Source: Haliclystus octoradiatus
Taxonomy: Eukaryota; Cnidaria; Staurozoa; Stauromedusae; Haliclystidae
DNA: 64,000 nucleotides
Direction of reading: 5' to 3'
NCBI GenBank assembly: GCA_916610825.1
Contig: OU744453.1
Coordinates: forward strand, 15,379,807-15,443,806
The notes under the pieces were generated by a model that saw only the letters and a program-made list of their open reading frames with translations, did not search any database and was not told where the DNA came from. This document shows positions 55,701-64,000 of this stretch, in pieces (position 1 is the stretch's first letter; each line of letters opens with the position of its first letter). Position numbers and translations under genes: made by a program.

Positions 55701-58700
55701 TTACTCGAGTTTCCATGTTTTAATATTCTGTAAGTATATGGAATGGATTCATTTTAAATAAAAATATATACACCATGTTATTTAGTGCATATGAAGATTT
55801 TTCGTGAATTTTATTCACACCATATCCGGAAGAATTCTTACCAAGTTATCTACGTCCCTTTGAAGATGGCATCAGCATCAGGCTCGCACAATTTTAACAA
55901 AGCCCAGGACAATAATATCGTGAATTCGAAAACTTTTTGTTCAAAAGCAAAACATCGTTTTCAATGGAACGAGTGATTTTTGAGCCCAAATAGTTGCGTG
56001 ATTCAACTCCTATATAAATAGACTGGTGAAGTGAAAATAAAAATATAGAAAATTCAATTGCTACTAGAAGTTAGCCCAAATGATAAATAAACAATAGAAC
56101 TGAAGGTCAGTCAGGTGTGAAATATATTGCGTGACGAACATGAGAATGTAATTCGTTCTTTGGAGCTGCAAGAGAAATCCTACGAAAAATATATATACGC
56201 TTCGGGCAGTCAATTGAAGGAATATAAAGGTATGAACATAAAACATGGCCTATATTGCCGCAAAAAATGATAAGATACCCCACGGAAAGTATGGATTTGA
56301 TAGCATTGCATAATTAAAAAAGCTGCCAGGAAAAGAAATCCTAATAAAGATAAATCCGATCAAAAAAAAATCCACTTACATTCAGGAGTAGATTGTGAAT
56401 ATTCAATAGCAAAATCAGCGCCAATTAATACTCCTGCTGTTCTTTGATATAATTCCAAATACGATTTATTTGGTTCTATATTAAATTCATTTTTCAAAGA
56501 TGTCATTCTTTGGGAATGATAAACATGATATAGTAATATTCCAATATTATTTATCAAATGGTTAATTATCCTTTGTGAATAGCTCATTTCACTTGTAAAT
56601 GACGTATAGAAATTTGGTACTTCACTTGATGCCATAGGAATTCGATAAACGTAAGACATCAGCGAAAAATATATACTTGAAATATCCATACGAGGCTTAT
56701 TGAACATAGCAGAAAGTAAAGGCGTATGAAAATTTGTTGCATCTGATAATATAAAATCTGATTCTTTTAAAGCTTTGATCGACTCGTTAGAATTCAAAAC
56801 GGACCGGAATGCTAGCTCAGACATATCAATCAAAAAGTTCAAAAATGTCAACATGTCAGGCTTTTTAAATAGATTTGAAGCATCTCTCATTTTGCTTTGA
56901 ATCTTTGAAGTAATTCCTGCATTAAATACCACATGATCAAATACACGACCATACTTGATAGTGTTATAGCTATCAGGAACGACAAACACAACCTGGAAAT
57001 AATAAAATGCAATGAATATCATTGAATATATCATGTAATGGTTGTATTTATTGTATATTCAATAAAATAAATTAAAAAAGTATATACATCTAAACCGGGC
57101 TCGGGCATTTAAAGCTTCTGAAAAACATTTTTACAATTTATGTTCACTATTATTCTTAACTACCAGAACATTACTATATATATTTAAAAAATCTCATCTC
57201 CTATGACCTATTTGGTAAAATTGAAAGATCTCATAAGTCATAATGCATATTAAGTTTTCTTCCGCTCTGGAAATGGTTATTTGGATATTTGACATATTCT
57301 ATATCAGCTACTATATTCTGATATTCAACACGAAAATATTCAACATTTATAATTTGAATAACAGCAGAAAATAACTGGTATATACACAAACTAATCCATT
57401 TAAGCATGGGATGAAATAATATTTTTATCATTAATGTTATTAAGGCTACGGTTATATGGACGCATCGAACTCAATTCGAATTAGGTGCGACACCGAATAG
57501 TATTAAATTCGCATCTGGGGTTATACAGACGAACCAAATGTCGAAGATCTTTAAAAACTGGCCAAAATGTCACGTGATAGGAAGTAGTTTTCTTGGAATT
57601 ATACCGCATGGTTTGAAAACAGAGTGTTTTGTTTGCATTATTATTCATTTTCAGCGATTTTTCCGTTCTATTTTGCCTATCAATAGTTTGAAACTTGTAT
57701 GAAGCAGTAATCTCAAAGGTTTGCAAGCATTTTTACAGGAGACAGTTTTTGTTCTAGCAAGGCATAATACTCAGAGCAAATTAAATGCGAATTTCCATTA
57801 AAATAGCGTATTATGATAAAAGCGGCCCCAATTCTAGTGCTGATGCATTGTGATTGACTAGGAGAAAGCGTTTTTAAATGTTTTAAATCATGATTTGGAA
57901 AACATCAGCTTCCCTGTCAGCCATCTTTCAATCATATAAACAAGTCACCATAACAACTTCCCAAAAGCGATGTTCTTTCCATCGCATTGCCATGGAAACA
58001 TCCTTTGAAATGATTTATGATTTGCACATCCCCTGGTTTATTGCCATATAAGGTAGATATAGGAGCTCAGTCACGGCACCGTGAGTGGAATGTATTTAGT
58101 TCGGTGCGATGATAGCTCGCTCGTATAACGCAGCGATGAATTTAATTCATGAAGAAGAGCTCCGCACGTCAAGGCTTGACGTGTGGAGCTAGCTTGACGC
58201 AATTAATGTTTTTGAGGAATGTTGATGAACCGAATGATGTTATACGAAGCGCGCTATCATGAGACTTAATTCGAATGAATGAATCAATTGAGTTCGGTGC
58301 GTCCATATAACCCTAGCATAAGACGAACGTGTTTATCTCAATCCGGATCTGATTGCATATGACTGCATTTGTTGTCGGCTAATTTTACAACTCTGGCGTG
58401 ACGATGATTGGACCCGTGATCGGAGAAAGAGCATCATGACCGAAGATACATGGAACCGTGATGACGCATGTGCTTGGCATAGCTGCAAATGAATTAGCAA
58501 TCTTCATTATCTATGCCGAATTCTCTAAAGCCGAAGGTCTCAATTCTCTACAGATTTTGCTCCGCGATCAGACAATCACGAACCAGGTATCGAAATGATT
58601 GGAGTGAACTTGTAAGATCAAATGAATATGAACCTACTGAATATTGAAACAATTGAGAAGAGGATCATATATATACAATGGAAATGATGATAGCGCTAAT

Positions 58701-61017
58701 GAAGTTAATAGGATGGGCCAGTGACAACATTTTTATTTTATGAGCAAACTGTTACAATTCACACATTACAAGATACAGGAATAGAGGAAATCTCATATAA
58801 GTAATTATTTCATAAAAATAAAAATAAAAACGCCGCAGAATCATGTTTTTCTACAATTTATCGCGAAACTAAACATGTCAGAGAATTCAAGCTAACAAAA
58901 AGTTCAATTAGTGCCGGGGCTCATACACACTCTTCAAATGAGAGTGGTATATCTTTCGAGACTGTAATCACTTTCGAAATATGTGTAGAGGAAAAGATAT
59001 TTATTAGCCTAAATCTAAAATTTTAGATATCAATTTTGGTAAAGCAATTCTGAATTCAAATTCCCACTAAAACTCAAACTGAAATTTCTTGAATTACCCC
59101 CCCTCCCTCTGGGCGTGGCACAAACCAATCAATGTCGATTGGATTATAACGTGGAGCTTTGTTGATATTCTTATTGATATACTTATTGTTCCACAAATAC
59201 CGCGTTTACAATCCGTTCAGAACCAATTTTGTAACCGTAAAATACCCGGTGGAACAATCTGACGGATGATATTGCAACATCAAAAACTATTACTCAATTC
59301 AAGGAGAAACTACGATCATTTAATTTGTTAGCATTTTGTAAAGTGTTTATATAGATAAAAAAAAATCAGTCTTATATAGTTTTACATAAACCTAATATAT
59401 AGATACATATCTTTACATTAACAGTTGTTATCTCCTGATACTGTATGTCATATGTATTTATGCATATAGCAATATGGTCATATCCATGTTTTAATTAATA
59501 ATTTTTATTTAATTTAGTTCCTAATTAATATTAAGGCTGTATGTAAGTGACAATTTCTATAGCGTAAAGTGTCCTTTATTTGCAGGTCAAAATGACAAAA
59601 TATATCATATCATATCATATCATTCTTGGAATAGGAAATAGGCCTACTACGCTACTTGCATTCTGAATTGATCACTTATCAGCGGGATTCAAAGGTAATT
59701 CAAACAACAGAAAGGGTAAAATACCAAACTGCAAACCTTCTTGTCTAGACCATTGACTTGTCAATCTAAAAGAGTTCCAACCCCCGTCTCAATGACGCTG
59801 CTATTATTTTTGATGAATCTCACTGTGTTGGAAATCGTGACAACCAACCTTTCGGAACACGCTGACTTCGTTGGTAGACATCACATGTATGACGTGATTT
59901 CACCATTTTCAGATTTTGAAAAAAGCCGATTTTCACTTTCTCAACACACTAATATGACATACCAAGATAAATAGTGAGTTGTATCCCTCGATTTAGTGTG
60001 AGAGACATTTAAAGTCAAAACACAAAAACCCGGCTTTTTCCAAGCTATAACCGGAGAATGGATAATAACCAAGACGTCAGAGCTTGAAAATGAGGTAGTT
60101 TTTAGCATCAGATGGGCTGTAGCTGACAGACATGTGATGTCTACCAACGAGTCAGTGTTAGTAATCAGTGTTTTCGGGAAGGTGGGTTGTTCATAGCAAT
60201 TAAAATTCCAAAAACGTAAATACGATTTTGATACCGTACGATCAAAATTGCCATGTCTTACTCATGTAGTTTTAGAAACTACATTCGAAAGAAAAAGCCT
60301 GAGTCGTTCCCGGAGTCATCATTTTCGTTTCAGCACAATTAAAAAGAAATCTTCACCATATTAATCCTACACAGTGAGATTCATCGAAAAAAAATAACAC
60401 AAATGAGCAGGCGACATCATTGGGACGGGGGTCGGAACTCTTTCAGATTGGCAAGTCAATGGTCTAGACATGGTCTAGACAAGAAGACTGTTTCGTCATT
60501 TTGGGCTTGGTTGGTAAGTTTGCAAGAGTTGGCAGTTTGGTATTTTACCCTTACCGTTCAAACAAGGGCTAAAATGACATTGCAAAAATGTCAACATGAC
60601 GTCTCAGAAATTTTCTTTCATGCCTTTCATGTTGTCTTTGTTCATGACGAAAATTGGTTGGCAGACATGATGACATGACTTTGCAGTCTGCTGCATTTAC
60701 TACGTTTACGCCGTCGATGGCTAAATTGATAGTCTCACTAAGTAAATCCCTAACATATTTTATGCATAAATAAAGTTTAAGAGTATGTTAATATTATCCC
60801 ACAGTCTGGGTTAGCCCCATATTAAACATCGTACAGTAGATGTACGACTTATACGTGGAATATTCCCTACCTTGTGTCCACGAGAATCCAACTCAGTGGC
60901 GATCCTATGCATGACCATAAAATGGCTCCCTTCAGCAACGAAAGGCAGAACAGCAATCTTCATGGAATGACATAATGTTGATAAGGATATTACTGATATT
61001 ATTATAGCCGTCAACAT
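52792..61017 (-). CDS. UDP-glycosyltransferase (UGT/GT1 family), complete (5 exons, 515 aa)
   Basis: Minus-strand exons: 60871-61017, 56380-56992, 55455-55658, 53896-54184 and 52792-53086. All phases match and they sum to 1,548 nt, the usual UGT length. Exon 1 has a signal peptide (MLTAIIISVISLSTLCHS) and EGSH, whose His (about 32) is the expected catalytic base. Exon 2 is the acceptor-binding half, with LSDATNF holding the probable partner Asp. Exon 3 ends in KQRVIWK. Exon 4 carries the family signature WLPQNDLLG...HCGHNSAYEA...GVP...P...DQ that binds the UDP-sugar. Exon 5 has the SRVSKLIRSHP block, a membrane span (GYVIVSLTLFTFVIIG) and a short basic tail. The enzyme should sit in the ER membrane facing the lumen and conjugate lipophilic compounds to a sugar. 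Open frame beyond the donors at 55454 and 53895 is intron readthrough. Intron 1 contains two large foldbacks. Confidence 0.88.
53633..53839. mobile_element. MITE with CAGGGTCCGACAAA ends
   Basis: 207 bp with inverted ends CAGGGTCCGACAAA...TTTTGTCGGACCCTG. A related end, CAGGGTCTGACAAAAC, is at 62217. It lies in intron 4 of the UGT gene and supplies the false C-terminal tail of the open frame that runs past the exon 4 donor. Confidence 0.75.
54232..54406. mobile_element. MITE with TCAAACCTGT ends, copy 2
   Basis: The same family as 2628-2796, including CACTCTTGCAATGTCTAAAATA in the middle and TATATACAGGTTCCACTGTA at the end. In intron 3 of the UGT gene. Confidence 0.75.
54683..54938. mobile_element. 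hAT-type MITE 'CAGAGCCATC', copy 3
   Basis: Ends CAGAGCCATCTATTTACAAG and ATAAATAGATGGATCTG. Flanks AAAATAAT and ATAATAAT are a nearly intact 8-bp duplication. In intron 3 of the UGT gene. A worn relic of the same family is at about 55858-56022 in intron 2. Confidence 0.8.
57444..58317. mobile_element. TIR element, ends GGCTACGGTTATATGGACGC
   Basis: The left end GGCTACGGTTATATGGACGC and right end GCGTCCATATAACCCTAGC are inverted copies, continuing as TCGAACTCAATTCGAAT. A separate 33-bp near-palindrome (AGCTCCGCACGTCAAG / CTTGACGTGTGGAGCT) is near 58155-58190. In intron 1 of the UGT gene. Confidence 0.75.
58330..59710. other. Intron 1 of the UGT gene, unassigned part
   Basis: No exon, RNA gene or clear repeat end was found. 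A TATCATATCATATCATATCA run lies at 59601-59621. Confidence 0.35.
59714..60550. mobile_element. Foldback element, ends GGGTAAAATACCAAACTGC
   Basis: Inverted arms extend at least 150 bp, with indels. Landmarks are TCTAGACCATTGACTTG(T/C)CAATCT, GAACTC..CC.CCCCGTC, GATGAATCTCACTGTGT and TGGTAGACATCACATGT. Apparent open frames on both strands arise from the arms. In intron 1 of the UGT gene. Confidence 0.75.
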
Positions 61018-61179
61018 TGTATTGGATCCGAAGAGTTTAACCACGTCAAAAGAAATGTATATTTGGCTCTAGGCTTGCTGGTTAATGGTACCAATGAAAA
61101 TGGATCTTCGATAGAACATGGCCATCTTTGTTTTGTTGATGTTTGCAGCATGGCGTTATATTAATTCGAAGAAAGAATG

Positions 61180-61203
61180 CATCATCATCATCATCATCAT
61201 CAT
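61180..61203. repeat. (CAT)n microsatellite
   Basis: Eight uninterrupted CAT units upstream of the UGT gene. Confidence 0.9.
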
Positions 61204-61209
61204 TTATTC

Positions 61210-61890
61210 AGGACTTGAATAAGCTAAAAGCTATGTCACAAGACAGAAAGAATGCAGACTTATAATTATTTTGTCCATGGTTTGTTGTTTTGCCCTATGA
61301 TGAGTCTCAGGTCGAACAAAGGGGGAATAACTCTTAAAAATAATTCAAAAGGGAATTGTCATTTACTCTTTCTTTACCGTAATCAAAACTTCAAAGCTGC
61401 AGAACGGGAAGCGGGAACATATCTATTTTCAGATCAAATCAGGGGTTGATTTTATGATACAGTTCTTCCAATATATCAAACGAACTCTGAAAAGTTGAAA
61501 ATAGTTTCTATAAATAGCCTCCTCGTCGGAAGAGTTAGCCCCCTTGTATAGGACACCCTGGTGTCACCCCTGATCTATCTTAATTTTTGAAAATATTATA
61601 TATTTACTAACCTACAGAATGAACCAATGAACAGGGGGTTGATGAATCAAGAAGTTTATGAATAAAAAAAACGATGCATCATTACGTAATAACTTGTCTT
61701 GGTTTGTACTTTTAAATGAATCATATTTATGAGTATTATACGAATGTAAATATTTTAAATTAGTTTACTATACACGCATACAAACAATGCATTATTTAAT
61801 ACACCTTACTTATCATATAAATTAATATATAATATATATATCACATAGAGAAATAACAACTCCTTAAAATACAGAATTGTATAAAATGGA
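61210..61890. other. Spacer between the UGT gene and the DCP1 gene
   Basis: No exon recognised. Both genes are on the minus strand. The UGT promoter should lie here but no clear TATA box was chosen. Confidence 0.35.
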
Positions 61891-61898
61891 AATTATAA

Positions 61899-61904
61899 TT
61901 TATT
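61899..61904 (-). terminator. Polyadenylation signal of the DCP1 gene
   Basis: AATAAA on the minus strand (TTTATT on the plus strand), about 113 bases beyond the DCP1 stop codon. Confidence 0.55.
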
Positions 61905-62016
61905 ATCAGATTGTATCGTGGCATTATATCAATCCTGTTTTTATCTAGGAATGCGTTTCGTTACCATCTCTGAGTGTTTTGAATTAATTACTCCATATCA
62001 TAATTCAGTATAACAA

Positions 62017-63247
62017 TTATGATGACAGTATTTTTGTATGATAAATTGAATAGATTTGTTCAAGAAAATGATCATCGTTCTAGAATAAAAATAAAAGCAA
62101 GTAATGAATTAATAAATTTAGACAATCAATTTCTTTCTTTAAGGTTTCCAGCTTAAAACAGCTTGAAAATGTTTTCAATTTTCCTTGAAAAATAACATTC
62201 ACAAGAATTAAAGGCAGGGTCTGACAAAACATCTAGCCTTCTGGAATCCTAGAGACATTTCATCATTTTCTTCTGATTATTTTGTTGTTCATGTTTGACC
62301 AATAAATCATTAAAAATACCAATTTTTTTCTGAATCTGCTCTAACCTTCTGGAATCTAGGATCCAACATTTCTTCTTTCATAGGACTCTGATTATAGGAA
62401 TCAAAACACAAAGCTACGGAAATGAAATGACCATTATGGATAGGTGACTTTTACCTACACCCTAGTTGAATGGCTAATGTATGTCCATTATAGAGGCAAA
62501 TGAAATGAAATTACCACTAAAGAGATGTGGTCCATATATACAGGGTACTTATAAGCTATAGCATACTTGATATAATTATAGACGTTATTGAAACAACCAT
62601 TATAGATAGGCGGTCACTTTAGTGGTGATTAGCTCAGTTGGCAGAGCAACCAAAGTTCAGATCGGATCATATCTGATCGACTGTGGTTCAAATCCCCCTG
62701 GGGTCAACTCAGCCTTGACTTTATCTAAAACATCAAATGAGTATCATCTGAGGATGGCGGATGGAATGGTCCAGCGGGAATTGCATTGTGAGTAGCTGCG
62801 GCGCATCGTTGCGCATTGACAATCAAGGCCAATCTGCCATGAAATCTGTTGAAATTGATTTGAAGTGTCGCAACTGAGATCTAAGGAGCGTTTAACATCA
62901 TTGCTCTTAGAAAAAAACAGCCACTCCTATAGAAATAGAGGAGTGGTACGGGTGCCATCTGTAGGGCGTCACCATCCAAATTACTTTACATTTGGTCACT
63001 TTATAGATTAGACTGCTAAAATGGGCTTGATTGTATTAAAACATACCTCTATTAAATATGTTAGGGTTTCTCTCATTTGCTGTTTAGTTAGGGCATTTGG
63101 TTCAGGTTTTGTTACTTGCGGCTGCTGCGACTTCTGCTGTTGTTGTTGTTGTTGCGATGGTTGTGGTACTCGAGTTGGTGTTCGAAATGCAGACGGTGAT
63201 AATAACGCACTACTTGGTGTTTCTTGCAGTAAATTAACGGGGCACAT
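62017..63247 (-). CDS. dcp1: mRNA-decapping enzyme 1 (DCP1) homologue, last two exons (partial)
   Basis: Exon 63047-63247 (acceptor TTCGTTTAG, donor GAG|GTATGT, phase 0 at both ends) holds a short motif ALLSPSAF, a glutamine run of seven and then ALTKQQMRETLTYLIE. Exon 62017-62079 (acceptor TTTTTATTCTAG, phase 0) continues NDDHFLEQIYSIY and ends TAA. Together the last 40 residues match the C-terminal trimerization helix region of metazoan DCP1 (LT..Q...L.YLI.NDD.FL...H..Y). DCP1 activates DCP2 for mRNA cap removal in P-bodies. The N-terminal EVH1 domain exons must lie beyond the right edge of the window. The last intron contains a full-length SINE (62622-62993). No damage to the coding sequence was seen. 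Confidence 0.82.
62622..62993 (+). mobile_element. tRNA-derived SINE family 1, second full-length copy
   Basis: Same structure as 39621-39994: A box TAGCTCAGTTGG, B box GGTTCAAATCC, identical body order and almost identical length. GGTCACTTTA is duplicated at 62612-62621 and 62994-63003. The 3' hairpin is present with a paired change (CACTCC...GGAGTG against CACCCC...GGGGTG in the other copy). In the last intron of DCP1, antisense to the gene. Confidence 0.9.
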
Positions 63248-63259
63248 CTAAACGAATAA

Positions 63260-64000
63260 TAAAAGCAAGCAATAAACAACAATGGAGGTAAACCAATCAT
63301 TTTTGTTTGATTTATGGTAACATATGTCACAGTATCATATTGATGAAGGCGTCAATACCATTATGATACCTTATACAATAGAGCAAGTGAAAATTCAGAA
63401 AATTAGCAAAAGAGCTACAGTCTAGACATAGGATATTAAGCAATTATTAAACAATTTCTGTGCAATATATATGTTGAGGTGCGCCTTTTAATTGTCTCAG
63501 TAGCAATCCAAGTGTTTATATAACCCATTTAGCACATAGTTCAATAATTTGTCCCTGTGCACTGTATTTTGACGAATATCGTAGTAATATAGTTGTAAAT
63601 CGTCACAAATATCAGGTTAATATGTAGAGTTAATATGAAAAAAGCTTGAATTGTTGACCCTGATTCCAAGCAATCTTCTCGTTTACCCGGGTTACCATTC
63701 GTCATAGCTATATCATGACATTGGTATTCATTATCACATCGGAAAGTGTTCATGTGGTGTTTTATTGACAACGATTCAATAGTAGGGTCTAACACCAAAT
63801 GCTTAGTACTGGTCTGAAGCACAACACAGTAGTTCATATTTTGTGTCAGGTTTAATTTCAGTCAGTTTCATTCAAAGTAATTTAATTCAATTTTGGAAGG
63901 GCCTTTTTTTCTTTGGGCCAAAAGCATTTACTTGTTCTGCTTCCAATTAAATCATACCTTGGTATTGTAATCAATATCTAACAGCCACTGGTCAGAAAAT
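63260..64000. other. DCP1 intron, right edge of window
   Basis: An open minus-strand stretch around 63665-63820 has splice-like borders (GTGCTTCAG, and CCCGG|GTAAAC), but its phase does not join the DCP1 exon and its sequence was not recognised. Otherwise nothing seen. Confidence 0.3.

Noticed and set aside
55659..55716. Upstream extension of UGT exon 3 to an ATG at 55716
   Set aside because: All frames from the nearest upstream acceptor run into stops. The acceptor TGTTTTCAG at 55659 gives the conserved FIGP join in phase.
59741..60678. Several open frames of 68-91 codons on both strands
   Set aside because: They are mirror products of the inverted arms of the foldback at 59714-60550.
63541..63837. 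Minus-strand open frame with splice-like borders, first considered an upstream DCP1 exon
   Set aside because: Its donor is phase 1, whereas the next DCP1 exon enters in phase 0 (phase 1 gives an immediate stop). No DCP1 motif is visible.
1..64000. CRISPR arrays, bacterial operons, rRNA genes
   Set aside because: No spaced identical repeats of CRISPR type, no Shine-Dalgarno-led gene strings and no rRNA-like stretches; the window is clearly eukaryotic.

Overview
This window is nuclear DNA from an invertebrate animal. It is AT-rich, with short phase-coded exons separated by long repeat-filled introns. The recognisable genes are metazoan: a CaM kinase I tail, the decapping factor DCP1, a ShKT-trypsin protease, TSP1- and PAN-domain secreted proteins and a UDP-glucuronosyltransferase-type enzyme. 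Several secreted genes have a splice-acceptor-like site only 5-20 bases before the ATG, which would fit a lineage with spliced-leader trans-splicing. My impression is a tunicate-like genome, but the sequence alone does not prove it. Exon structures were built by hand from open frames, GT/AG sites and matching intron phases.

Layout: 0.8-1.7 kb (+) holds the last two exons of a CaM kinase I homologue. 3.7-18.0 kb (-) is a complete seven-exon gene (327 aa) for signal peptide, ShKT domain, Thr/Pro linker and chymotrypsin-like protease. Its intron 5 carries a young Gypsy-type LTR element. 20.0-21.8 kb (-) is a two-exon gene for a 70-residue precursor made of signal peptide, very acidic pro-region and very cationic two-cysteine tail, organised like an antimicrobial peptide. 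26.6-30.2 kb and 36.5-41.4 kb (+) are tandem four-exon paralogues (317 and 320 aa) with a signal peptide, two TSP1-like modules and a shared C-terminal domain of about 160 residues. 43.2-50.9 kb (-) is a convergent gene (261 aa) in which a PAN/apple domain is joined, apparently through a 25-nt micro-exon, to the same C-terminal domain. 52.8-61.0 kb (-) is a complete five-exon UGT (515 aa). 62.0-63.2 kb (-) holds the last two exons of DCP1.

Most of the remaining DNA is repeats: hAT-type MITEs, long foldback elements, TA-flanked MITEs, a family with GGGGTAACTCC termini (six copies), two tRNA-derived SINE families, two LINE relics and a solo LTR. Many are nested, with readable target-site duplications. 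The main biological theme is a cluster of secreted proteins (protease, cationic peptide, TSP1/PAN-lectin-like proteins) that could serve defence or the extracellular matrix. The shared C-terminal domain and the cationic peptide gene are the best candidates for something undescribed.
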